From positions 434,001 to 498,000 of the forward strand of contig NC_018216.1 of NCBI RefSeq assembly GCF_000219625.1: a stretch of 64,000 nt of DNA. Reading direction: 5' to 3'. The stretch comes from Zymoseptoria tritici IPO323 (taxonomy: Eukaryota > Ascomycota > Dothideomycetes > Mycosphaerellales > Mycosphaerellaceae). The position numbers and the translations under genes are program-made. A model generated the notes under the pieces. The model ran no database searches. It was not told the DNA's origin and was given only the letters and a program-made list of their open reading frames with translations. Below are positions 41,295 to 51,087 of this stretch, in pieces (within the stretch, counting starts at the first letter, position 1; the number at the start of each line of letters is the position of its first letter).

Positions 41295-42432
41295 TTACAC
41301 AGCGCCAGACGCCTGCGCGTCGACCGCAAAAGAAGCGGCGTCGTCGATGAGATCGTCGAACGAGAAGTTGAGCGGAGCGTTGAAGCTGCCATCAAGCGCG
41401 CCATCCGCGAAGGCGAAATTGTCCAGAGGGCCACCATAAGGATTCGGTAGCAGGTCAGAATTTGACCAGTCAGAAGGTGGAGAAAGAGCTGCGTCCACCA
41501 GGAGGGAGGCGGCGAGTTTGTCGTCGTGGTCGTGCTGCTGCTCTTGAGGCTGGACCGACACTGCAGGTCGCACAACATTGCTGCAGAATGTTGTGTCGGG
41601 TCGAGCGGCAAGAGCAGAGACGACGATGACGGTTTGGCGTCGAGGGTGTCAAAGGCTGGTGGGAGGGAGTTGAGTGAGAAAGTGGGGTGGTCGAGAGGTT
41701 CTTGTTTGATGGATGTGGTTGGGTGGAAGATGCTGTCATCGGGTGACGCTGGACTCGGATATGAGTTGTCGTCGACCAGTGATGGGACAGGTGTTTGTGC
41801 TTCCGGGCTGTGAGTGGGATGTCAGTTGATGTTCGTCACGTCAAGATGCCCCTCATCGATACACACCTCTCATTCCGGACTTGAATCTCCGGGAGGACAA
41901 TGTTGCTCGGCAGAGGTCCATGCAACTTCTTGTATGCTTGTAGTTCCGCATTCGCACGTGCAAGTGCCACGGCGAGTGTCTCGGTCTCTTGTCGTTTCCG
42001 CTCCCTCGAGTTGTGCGCAGCCGCGCGATTTCGCTTGATGCGTTCGATGCGGCGCTGCTCCTTCTCGTCGTCGGTCTTTGCGCGCTTGCGCGGTGGTAGA
42101 CTCGTCTTTGGCTCGGGTAGTTCCTGTCCCCATGATTTCCGCTTCTTGGCCTGCCGTGAATGAACGACGACGGGTGCCGGTGAAGACTGTGATGTGGAGA
42201 GAGAGTCGTCGAATGCCGAAGGCGCTGGTGATGTGGAGTGTGTGGTGTGAAGGTCTTCCATTTTGAGGTAGGTGGAGGAGGAGTCGGGTGATGACATGAT
42301 GTTGTTGAGAGAGAGGTCGTTGTGGAGTGAAAGAGAAGATGCGGAGAGAACGTCCATGTTGGATGGACTTAGCTGCGATGGCAGCCTACATTGGGGTGGA
42401 GTGGACACGTATGGTGGAATTGGGTGAGTCAA
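41295..42432 (-). CDS. hacA: HacA/Hac1 bZIP transcription factor of the unfolded-protein response
   Basis: Minus strand. Exon 1 is 41867-42432; a spliceosomal intron of 59 bp (GTGTGT...CACAG) spans 41808-41866; exon 2 runs to the Ire1 intron; exon 3 ends at 41295. With the 20-nt Ire1 intron removed the product has 352 residues; a second ATG at 42357 is an alternative start. The family block KKRKSWGQELPEPKTSLPPRKRAK precedes the basic region (RRIERIKRNRAAAHNSRERKRQ) and leucine zipper. After Ire1 splicing the C-terminus becomes acidic and hydrophobic (FSFDDLIDDAASFAVDAQASGAV), as expected for the active form. Unspliced RNA is read in another frame to 41072. Regulation is by ER-stress-activated Ire1 cleavage, known for the family and supported here by the hairpins. 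Confidence 0.95.
41564..41583 (-). other. Unconventional 20-nt Ire1 intron of hacA
   Basis: Two CTGCAG sites 20 nt apart on the minus strand, each matching the Ire1 loop consensus CNG|NNGN. The first sits in a perfect 9-bp stem (CACAACATT / AATGTTGTG around loop CTGCAGC), the second in a 4-bp stem (CGAC/GTCG around CTGCAGT). Cutting after CTG at each site removes exactly 20 nt. Because both sites are CTGCAG, shifting the cut by three (41561-41580) gives the same mRNA. Removal changes the frame to the acidic C-terminus. Confidence 0.93.
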
Positions 42433-42825
42433 AATTGGGCGGGCGCAGCAAGCGCTTTATGAATTGGACAGCTGGCACTTCTGCAGCAAGGCACGAAAGG
42501 GGATGAACTGCGGCAGGAGGCGGGACAGCCCGACAATACCGGCTTCTGCTGCAGCGACTCCCCGGTGAGTTTCACAATGTCAGACATCCGGTTCAGCGCC
42601 GATCTCTTTGTCGGGAACCTTCCACCATTGATGAACCACCGTACAGGACAACCACGCCGTCTGCTATCGTGCCGTGCATTGCTCTGGACGACGACACATA
42701 TGGACGGCTATACAGCATATGCAGACAACACATCCTCCTCGGGCGTCTGCATCTGCGACGACTCGATGGCCGCCTCCTTGTTTCATGGCACGCCCGGTGC
42801 GCAAGCCAGGGATACTCAGGAGACT
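42433..42825 (-). other. Upstream region of hacA abutting the retrotransposon
   Basis: Spacer of about 390 bp between the hacA start and the retrotransposon target duplication, so the element inserted within the probable hacA promoter/5' region. Open frames here (for example 42565-42840 plus) run into the LTR and are not convincing. Confidence 0.45.
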
Positions 42826-42830
42826 CAGGA
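42826..42830. repeat. Target-site duplication, left copy
   Basis: CAGGA immediately left of the left LTR (which begins TGTCAATT). It is identical to CAGGA at 51083-51087. Confidence 0.9.
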
Positions 42831-43068
42831 TGTCAATTGAGTAGTGCAATGCAGGGGTGAACTTCAAGATTGAGAAAAACCATGTGTTTCTTGAGGTTAT
42901 CGACCTAAAGACTATATAGACGCCGTGATTCCAAATACCCAAAAGGGGTTAGGGTCTTATCGCCAATATCCTATAATATTATATAGGACACTAACTACGT
43001 AATTAGGCTGTTGGAGTTAATATCCCTAGTCTTACCCTGTTTTATAAATTAACGCTAACAGATCGACA
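42831..43068 (-). repeat. Left LTR (3' LTR of the element)
   Basis: 238 bp. It differs from the right LTR at about 14 positions, every one a C/T or G/A transition by eye. Confidence 0.93.
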
Positions 43069-43080
43069 CACCCCCGAGAT
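43069..43080 (-). other. Polypurine tract
   Basis: On the minus strand ATCTCGGGGGTG lies directly before the 3' LTR (TGTCGATC), the expected place of the plus-strand primer. Confidence 0.75.
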
Positions 43081-43104
43081 CCGTTTATGTTATACTAAAC
43101 GATC

Positions 43105-45505
43105 TCAACCCTCGCTCTCCTCGCTGTTAGAGTCGTCGTCCGAATCTTCGATTTCGGGGTCCTTCTTTAGCGGTAGTAGAATGTTAATAAGCGCTAGGGC
43201 GGCGGCTTAACGACGGCGTTGAAGTTTAAGAGATTCTGGCTCGAACTCGCCGGATCCGCTGGCCATAGCGTTAAAGACAGCGGCTCCTCTACGTTAGTTC
43301 CCCGCTATCGCGGTTATAGCGTCCTCCTCGGCGTAGGCGTCTCTTATTATCCGGTCGGGAGTAGTAACGTTGCTTAATTAAGGTCCTTTAGGCAGAGGCA
43401 AGGAAGCGACCTTCCTAGCGTTACGGTTGATCTTTCTAGTCTTCGATTGCTTAGACTTAGTATTAACGCCTATCACGTTTTCGTCTTCGTCCTTATCTTG
43501 GCGTTTGCGTTTCGCGGGCTTCTCGGCCTTAACGGCAACGCCCTTAGTAGGTTGCTTCTTTGCTAGTGCCTTTCTCTTAGTCGGCTTAGGCACAGGTATA
43601 AGCTCCTTCTCCTCTTCGTCGGAAGAGTCGTTAACAGGCTAATTGCGTCGTAGGCGAGCTAGTAGTCCGGAGTAGCTACTATACGGAGTAAGGAAGTTTT
43701 CTAGATCGTTATCTCCTTTAGACTCTTCGTCGAGGGCGTCTAGGGTAGCCTGAGCGACCTGTCTCCTCTTTTCACGTTCCTTAGAGGCCTTAGACTTGCG
43801 ATTATGTTCTTTTACTATCTAGCGCATAGTCTTAATGTCTAGGATCCGGTTGTTTCTAGCATCGGCTTTAGGCTTATTCAGGGTTTGGTCGTCCTAGGTC
43901 GGCGTAGCGTAGGCGCGAGTGTAGTTTTTCAACATCGTGGACGCAGCGATAGGGTCGATGCTTTTAATAATTCGATCCTTTCCTTCGCCCTTAAAGGTGC
44001 AGAGGGCCTCTAGGTCCTTAAGAATCTGAAGAAGTCTAGGGTAGTAGACAGTAACTCCGCTCTTAATATCGTTATAGATGCGTTTAAGCTAAGTAAGAAT
44101 GTCGATGTACGGGACGTTAATGATAAAGGGAGCTAACGGGTAAAGTTTTGCTGAAATTGGCGCCTTAAACTCCTTTATACGGTCGATGGAGTTAAGAAGG
44201 GTAAGCAGGATAGACTTTAACTGCCTCTTAGGCTTTAACTTGTTTTCCGTAGCGTCGCGTTAAAGTACTCCGTCTTCTCCTTTATTCTACCGGAACGCCT
44301 GCTCCTTCGTTGCGCTAAAGTTAGTAAACCGCCCAAATTCTCTAGAGAAGTCGTTAAATGCATTTTAGTAAGTCTTAACGACCTGATCGGTAATTTTAGG
44401 TTATTTGTCTAGAAGAGTTGTAGGCCTCTTAGCACTCTGCTGCCTACTAGTTATGCGTAGGGTCTTAGGAGCGCGAGTTGATTTCTTCGTTAGGGTCTGC
44501 TAAGGTTAGTTCTAACGACGTGAAGTCTCTGTTACAAAGGTTCTACGTAAGGGGCCCTAGTTAAAGTTACCCTTTCCAGCCTTCTTCGCGGAGATAGGGT
44601 CGACTTCGGATCTATCCTGCAACTCCTTTTTAATATTAGCGGCTTTAGACTCGGCCTTTTTAGCAGCTTTGCGTTGTTTCTCTACCTCCTTCTCTGCTTT
44701 TAGGATAGCCGCTTCTCTTGCCTTTACGTCCTAGTATGCTATTAGGTCCTCTTCGGTTGTGTAACTATTCGTTCTTAACTTCATTTCGTATGACTAAATA
44801 GCTTTAAGGTCCCTAGCTTGCTAGGCCTAAAAGGCCTTATCCGATTGTCCGGTAACTAGATTAGCTTAATAAAGTGTTGCAGCGTAATTCTTAAACTCCT
44901 TTTTGTCGAGGATAACTGTTTCTTAAGGAGGAGCGTTGTCCTTATTTAGGACTTTAGCTCCAGCTGCTATAGTATCCTCCTATGTGTTCCCGTCGTTTAG
45001 GACTTGTGCGCTTTAATCCGGTATCTACGCATTGCTTGCTACGCGCTAATTAAGGTAGCGGTGTCGGAACATATCGTCCTTATCGCTTAGTAGATCTTCG
45101 GCCTCTAACAACTCGCGGTTAACTGCAGCTTTAGCTGCTGCGTCGATTGCGTCTTCTTCCCTTAGATAAGGCTGCGCACCCTGCTAGTTGTCCTGAACTT
45201 TATCTTGCGCACGAGCGGTTACGGCCTTAGCGGTAACTTAACGTAGCTGTTCTAGAGTAATTAGATTAGTAGGAGTGTTAACGCGCGCGTTCGGGTCGTT
45301 AGCGTCGATGCTAGACTAGTTGTCGCCTATCGTGGAGGTAGTTTTCGAGTGTTTTCTCGACTTCTTAGTTAATTTAGGAACGTTTTCGAGTACGTTGAAG
45401 TCCAGAAGTAGTGCCTCGTTCTCGGGGTTGAGGTTGCGCCTGTTTCTAGTGTTTACTATCGCAATAGTGCTACTGTGCAATGTTAACACCTCTGCTAATG
45501 CAAAA
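43105..45505 (-). pseudogene. Extra charged coiled-coil ORF downstream of pol inside the Copia element
   Basis: On the minus strand the reading can be followed through many TAG/TAA codons: LHSSTIAIVNTRNRRNLNPENEALLLDF near the start, AREAAILKAEKEVEKQRKAAKKAESK in the middle (44.6-44.7 kb), and KPAKRKRQDKDEDENVIG with a terminal acidic EIEDSDDDSNSEE. The intact piece 43378-43593 is one fragment of it. About 800 codons, very rich in Lys, Glu, Ala and Asp, with coiled-coil heptads and basic nuclear-type patches. It is not part of gag-pol and lies 3' of RNase H in the same orientation. It may be an additional element-encoded protein or captured host sequence. Broken throughout by RIP-type stops. 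Confidence 0.65.
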
Positions 45506-45868
45506 TAAGGTAGTTAAAGAAAAGAAGAGAAAGTGGAACTACAAACGGAAAAGATATGAGCTCTGAGAATAAGCACAGACTAGTGCTGAGGAATGCGTTA
45601 CGGGTTCAGAAGTACGCGTAGTTCGGCATGTGATAGCTGTTTAGGCCTTCCAATTTCAGTTTAGCGCAAAAAGTGAAGTGAATTTGGCTTTAAAAGGGTA
45701 ATCCGGTTAATAGATCCCTAGATATATATGTCCTAGACTACTTGTTAAGGTAGTAAACGTAATAATCTGAGTCCGCATGTAATGTGCATGTAAGGCTATG
45801 TGTTAGCTCCTAATCGTTGTGCAGACTTCTTTCTGATAGTAAAGTTAGGCTAGGCATTTGCCTGGCCC

Positions 45869-45922
45869 TTACCCCCGAGATCCGGTAGTAAAGTTTTACT
45901 ATTAGCGCAGTCCTTACCCCCT
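45869..45922 (-). repeat. Internal PPT-like repeats between pol and the extra ORF
   Basis: ACCCCCGAGATCCG (about 45870-45883) repeats the sequence beside the left LTR (CACCCCCGAGATCCG at 43069-43083). A second, C-to-T-altered copy (ACCCCCTAGATCCG) follows at about 45907-45920. These are purine tracts on the coding strand, placed just before the extra ORF. Confidence 0.7.
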
Positions 45923-46099
45923 AGATCCGGTGGTATTGTTATTCGGAGCTAGTCCAGAAAGGCGCGATGCCGTTATGCTAACAGTAGTTTTGTTATCCCG
46001 TCCGCGGGCATTAAGGTAGTTTCGACCTATTCGACTTTAAGGTCTCCGGCTTAGTACCTCTTACGCAGCTAGCACTGCTATATATCCACATGCCTTATC

Positions 46100-49000
46100 T
46101 TAGTGTCTAGCTTTTGGCCTTATGCAGTAACGACTCGAATAGTTTGCTTGTTGTTACATAACAACCTGCCCTTGCTGTTAAGGCTTAGGTCTATGTTTTT
46201 AAACACTCGTTCCTACTAGATTATCTCCGTTCTAGCATAGCTAAGTGCATATAGCTCTAACTCCGTAGATAATTTAGTAACTATAGTCTACTTCGTGGAC
46301 TTCTAGTCGATAATTCCTCTAAACAAGAAGAAAACTATACCCTCTAAGCTTCTTCGCGTCTCTAGATCGTCTACGAACGAAGCATCTAAGGCTCCGAAGA
46401 ACTCTAGCGGTTGTAACAGGTAGGTAAGCCTACTATCGTCCTTGCTATACTAAACGCTTAATTAAGAGCTTTATAGCAGATATCTAATGCAATAATCTGC
46501 TGCTTTAAGATAATGTTCAGCTAGATTTACTAGATAACGTGCTAATAAAGAAACTACAAAAGCGATATCTAGTCTTATATAGGATGCTGCGAAGTTAAGA
46601 GAACCGACTTTTAACTACATTTCCTTGATTATATAGGGTTTCGCCTTTTCTTTTGCCGGTTCCTGATTAAAGTTTATAGGTAGAGGTGTATCCGCCCTTT
46701 TTTTAGTTAATAAGACATTGTATCTTCCGGCGACCTTCTTAATGTAGGTGTCTTAGTTAAGCCACATGTCCCTAGTCTCTCTGTTCCGGATGATTTTAAT
46801 TCTACAGAAGTAGTCGATTAGGCCTATTACCCTTATCTCGTATTTGGCTATCAGCCTTTTCTGTATATCTTCGGCGTGAACTTTGTGTTTATAATAAAAT
46901 GCTAACATAATATCATCGACGAAGAAGAAGATTATAACTTTTCTATCGGTGTATAGACAATTAACGACTTGCCGTAGTCCAAGCTCTTCTACTCCTTTAC
47001 TTAGATCTCCCTACTATAGCGCTAGGGACTCCTTAAAGCCGTAAAGGGCGCGAACGCACTTTAACAGTATATTCGGGTCTCGAAAACTGTCTAGGGGTTA
47101 AAGGTAGATTAGCGTCGGCAACTCAGAGTTTAGAAAGGCGTTTACGGCGTCTATCTAGATTATTTCCAGGTTAAAGTGTGCTATAATTGCTATTAACAAC
47201 CTAAACAGCCTCGCTGCGAGGGTAGCTACGTACGTGTTAAGCTCGGTTAACTGCAAATCTCCTCTTGCACAAATTCGAGCCTTAAACTTCTCTAAGTGTC
47301 CTTTTAAGTCTTGCTTGTATTTAAACACCTACGTTAACGGGACGGTTAGGTTGTTTCCTGCTTGACTTTTAGGGATCTAATAGAACGTTCTAGTATCTAG
47401 AGCCTTTTAAAACTCTGCTCTAGCAGCCTTTTCGAATTCCTTTAAGTACTTGTACATAATAAGGTCTTTCTAGCGTTTTGGTTCTAGCGGTAAATCTCCG
47501 ATAAGGACAGGTGCGTCTTTTGCGGATGCTCCTTCCTCTATAACCGCCTTTATCGCAGTAATAGCGTAGACTTTAGCTATCGTCGCATAAGTCGCGAACA
47601 TTCCCGTAGCGTCGAATAAGGTTATTTCGCCGAAGTTAAAGTCTATAACCTCGGAGTTAAAGCTTGTAGGTAGCTAGTAGTCGATTATTCTCTGCCGTTA
47701 AGCCGATAATGTTAGTTTATCGAGCTTATCGTCCGGATCTATCTGTTCCGGTCCCCGCTTCTAAGCTTAATAGAAGGGGAAGAGTTAATTGTCTGTGTAT
47801 TCGATGCCTTGGACACTAACAAACGTTTCTACGATATCCTCTCGTATCTCTTTAGGTCTGTTGTAGGGGATTGTGTATTCGACATTACTGTCGTCTTAAA
47901 TTAGAGTACCTCTTCGGAAGGATTCCGGAATTTCGACCTTATTACCTTGTCTAGCGATGTAGCTTATGTACATAGCCTCTTGTAGGTTATAAAATTAATG
48001 TGCTTCTGCAGCGTAGTCTAGTTCGACATTAATTGCAAGATTAAGTAGTACTACTATATTTAGATCAAAGTCGTAGAGTCCTTCGTACTTTATCTTCTCG
48101 TTAAATACCACATCTCTTATCCTAATTACCCTGTCTAGGCTTGGAATCCAGATTCGAAAGATGTTGTATCCCTCGAAGCCGACTAGGTATCCGATTCTTG
48201 CTCGCTCTATTATCTTCTCCCTTTTGGGGACGTCTTTTGGATTAGTTTTGTGTGCATACGCTCTCGACCCGAACTTATAGATGTAGGCGATATCTGGCTT
48301 CTGGTTTGTCGCTATTTCCTATAGGGATTTGTAACCTAATACTTGTATTAGGGCCCTGTTTATAATGTAGGCTGCTATTACGCAGGCTTTATTCTAGAGA
48401 TCCTTTAGGAGCCTTAATTTAATAATTAGTGTCCTTGCTATCTCGACGATAACGCCGCCGGCTCGTTCTGCTAGGTCCTGTGCTTGCGTATACGGTGCTA
48501 AGGGCTTCTATATTACTAATCCCTTGCGGAGTGCGGACTGAAACGTTAATCCGTACTTGGGGTCTGCGTTAGATCTAAGGGCGAATATTTCACGACCTAT
48601 ACTCTTTACAAAGGTCTAAAGTTCCTCGAAGTATCGTACTAGGCTCGCTTAATTAGCGTTCGGCATCGTCCAAACGAAGTGCAGGTGTGTCGTTAAATCT
48701 ACGGCGTGAAACATGTATTTATCTCCGTTCTTTGCTATATTAAATTCTACGATATCGGCCGTAACGTCGGAAAAAGGTGCTAGCATCCTAATCTTAACTA
48801 GTTTTCTTCGAGAAACGATTCTTTTCGACTTGCTCTAGGCGCATAAGTAGCATTCGTGCATTTTAGGGGCCGCATCTCTATCTTTCAGATACTCTACGCC
48901 TTTAGCGGCTCGATACAGTTCTAATATACGATCACCCCCGATGTGGCCTATAACTCGGTGCTATTAGGCCTGAGAGAGGACTCTAGGTCGTCTCGCAGCC

Positions 49001-50800
49001 CTGCTGTCCGTCGCGAAGGCGACGAGCCGTGTTTAATCGGCTAGTTAATCCCTTTTTAACGCCATCTCGACGCTTAGGGGTTGACTATTCTCGTTAAGTG
49101 GCCAGTTGATAATTTCAATCCTTACTTTCGGCGTAGTCGCTAGGTTTAGGTATAGTAAGCCGCTATATCGCTTAATCTTAGCAACAACTGCTCCGGATTT
49201 ATCTATCCAGTTGTCGGTCCTCTCGTCTAAGAAGAGGCCGAAGTCTCTGCACAGCCTAGTCGACACGATGTTAACGTGAAATCCGGGTATATATAGGACG
49301 TCCCTTAGTAACAGCGTAATCGGCTTGCCTAAGGGTAATAGGAACTGCACTTTTGCCGTGCCTCTTGCAGCAGCCTTTATCTGTTAGTTCCCGGTGTAAA
49401 TCGACACGTTATATAGTATATTAACGACCTCAAATCCCGCTATAGTTAGATTGTTTACGATATAAACGTTCGAGCTACTGTCTAGAAGCTATCGATTTTT
49501 CTCGTCGTAAGCTTCGGTCGATATTACCCTAAACTAAGTTACCGCTCTAATAGCGTAACTACTATACTGCGTCTTCGGTTCGTTAGAGACGATTGTCCTA
49601 CTTGAACTAGGTGTTCCGGACCTAGTCTATTCCTTTGGTACCTTAGTAATCTTGTAGTAATCCTTTAGTCCTATAGTAATAGGGTCTCTGAACTTTATCT
49701 ACTAGAGGCACTTAGCCTTGTCCTTCTTAAGGACGTTCCGGTAGTTGTCGAGGAATTTCTTATCCTCTTTTGTTATATCGGCTTTATTAGGTCGAAGACG
49801 ATAGTTAACGATAGGGCAATCTCCTAGTTTTAGACACGCTTTGTCGGCGTCTTTACCCGTATACGGTTAACAGGTCCTGTCCTTGTTGTTAGGCCTGTTC
49901 CCTCTGTTTTAATTACCTGAATTAGTCGTTGCGTTAAACGTTACCTAACCTGTTCCGGTAATTTAAGCCTCTTTAGACCCAAACGTGGCGTTTGCACGGA
50001 ACTGCTTAGCCAAGTTGCTAGGGTCTCTGTTAATAAACGTAGTTACGTCGTGAACGCATTAACTAAGATTATTCTTGCTTGCTAATAGTCTTCCTGTAGT
50101 AACATTAATCTTGTCTTCTACTATCCGCACGAAGTCGTCTTTTAGGATACTAGCGGCCGGATAGTGTCCTCTAACTATCTTCTTTTTAAGCTTAATCCAC
50201 TTCTGCAGGTGCATAAGGATGTTAGACGACTTGGGTCTAGACAACAGGTCGTTATGTTGTTTAGAAAGCATTCTACGCCTCGTTGCGTCGTCCGGCGCGA
50301 ATGTCTTAGTTACGAAGTCTATCTAGCTTGCTAGTGTCCCAGACTGATTGTTAAGGTCGTCCAGGTACGTTAACGGAATAGTCCGGCTAAAGTATTTTTT
50401 AAAATCTTCTTTCTTCTTCCTAAACGTCTCGTAGATAACGGATTCTCTAGTGTAGTTCTTTATTTTAGAGTCGAAGATAGCTTTATTTTGTTGCTACTTT
50501 ATGAAGTTCTCGCCTTCTAGAAGTTAAGTGTCTGTAAGGCCTAAATCCGTCTTGTTCGGCATGTTTAGGACCTTTAGTTCTGAAGTTCGGTCTACGGCTA
50601 TACTGTCTTTAACTGTTGGGGTTGTCTCTCGCATGTATTGCTATACATAGTTGTTAATTGCCGCCGACTTAGTGTTTAGGTACTATTCGTCGTACTTAGT
50701 TTAATCGGTGCAGACGATTTCTCGACGCTTTAGTCCTGTTGCGGTTAGAAAACCTAACGAGTCTAGCTTAAGACCTTCTATTGTTGCTTGTTAATGCGAA
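46100..50800 (-). pseudogene. Copia gag-pol polyprotein, inactivated
   Basis: Recognisable pieces on the minus strand: retropepsin Asp in LLDSSSNVYIVNN (Asp codon 49480-49482), with the downstream LLRDVLYIPGFHVNIVST in the intact fragment 49045-49350. The GAG-pre-integrase/HHCC zinc site has H-x4-H codons at 48958-48960 and 48943-48945 and C-x2-C at 48850-48852 and 48841-48843. The reverse-transcriptase active site FFFVDDIML still has both aspartates (codons 46912-46920). An RNase H-like STELELYALSYARTE lies near 46.25 kb. The gag region includes an intact fragment at 50059-50271. Stops are mostly TAG or TAA where Trp or Gln would be expected. The copy is dead as a coding unit. Confidence 0.9.
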
Positions 50801-50831
50801 TTTGTCTTTAATCTTGTTGTTCAAGTCGAAA

Positions 50832-50844
50832 CCGGGCTTATAAC
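50832..50844 (-). other. Primer-binding site
   Basis: Minus strand GTTATAAGCCCGG immediately after the 5' LTR. It equals the anticodon-region (half-molecule) initiator tRNA-Met complement GTTATGAGCCCGG used by many Copia elements, with one G-to-A change attributable to RIP. The tRNA match is from memory. Confidence 0.6.
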
Positions 50845-51082
50845 TGTTAATTAAGTAGTGCAATGCAGGGGTGAACTTTAAGATTAAGAAAAACCATGTG
50901 TTTCTTAAGGTTATCGACCTAAAGACTATATAGACGCCGTGATTCCAAATACCCAAAAGGGGTTGGGGTCTTATCGCCAATATCCTATAATATCATATAG
51001 GACACTGACTACGTAATCAGGCTGTTAGAGTCAATATCCCTGGTCTTACCCTGTTTCATGAATTAACGCTAACAGATCGACA
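50845..51082 (-). repeat. Right LTR (5' LTR of the element)
   Basis: 238 bp, partner of 42831-43068. Starts TGTTAATT (RIP-altered from TGTCAATT) and ends GATCGACA. Confidence 0.93.
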
Positions 51083-51087
51083 CAGGA
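51083..51087. repeat. Target-site duplication, right copy
   Basis: CAGGA, identical to 42826-42830. Confidence 0.9.

Larger units (their letters stand above)
42831..51082 (-). mobile_element. Complete but RIP-inactivated Ty1/Copia-type LTR retrotransposon
   Basis: 8.25 kb, minus orientation, with two 238-bp LTRs (TG...CA), a perfect 5-bp target duplication, a PBS beside the right LTR and a PPT beside the left LTR. Internal order on the minus strand is gag (about 50.8-49.9 kb), protease, HHCC integrase, reverse transcriptase and RNase H (to about 46.1 kb). The PR-IN-RT-RH order defines Copia. A further ORF fills 45.5-43.1 kb. Almost all frames are broken by TAG/TAA codons, and CA is visibly depleted in favour of TA over the whole element, as expected from RIP. 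Longer than typical Copia elements (about 5-6 kb) because of the extra ORF. Confidence 0.95.

Noticed and set aside
42565..42840. Plus-strand frame running from the hacA upstream region into the LTR
   Set aside because: It crosses the transposon boundary and target duplication, so it cannot be an ancestral gene.
42831..51082. Gypsy-type classification of the LTR element
   Set aside because: The integrase HHCC lies upstream of the reverse transcriptase and the PBS looks like a half-tRNA site, both Copia features.
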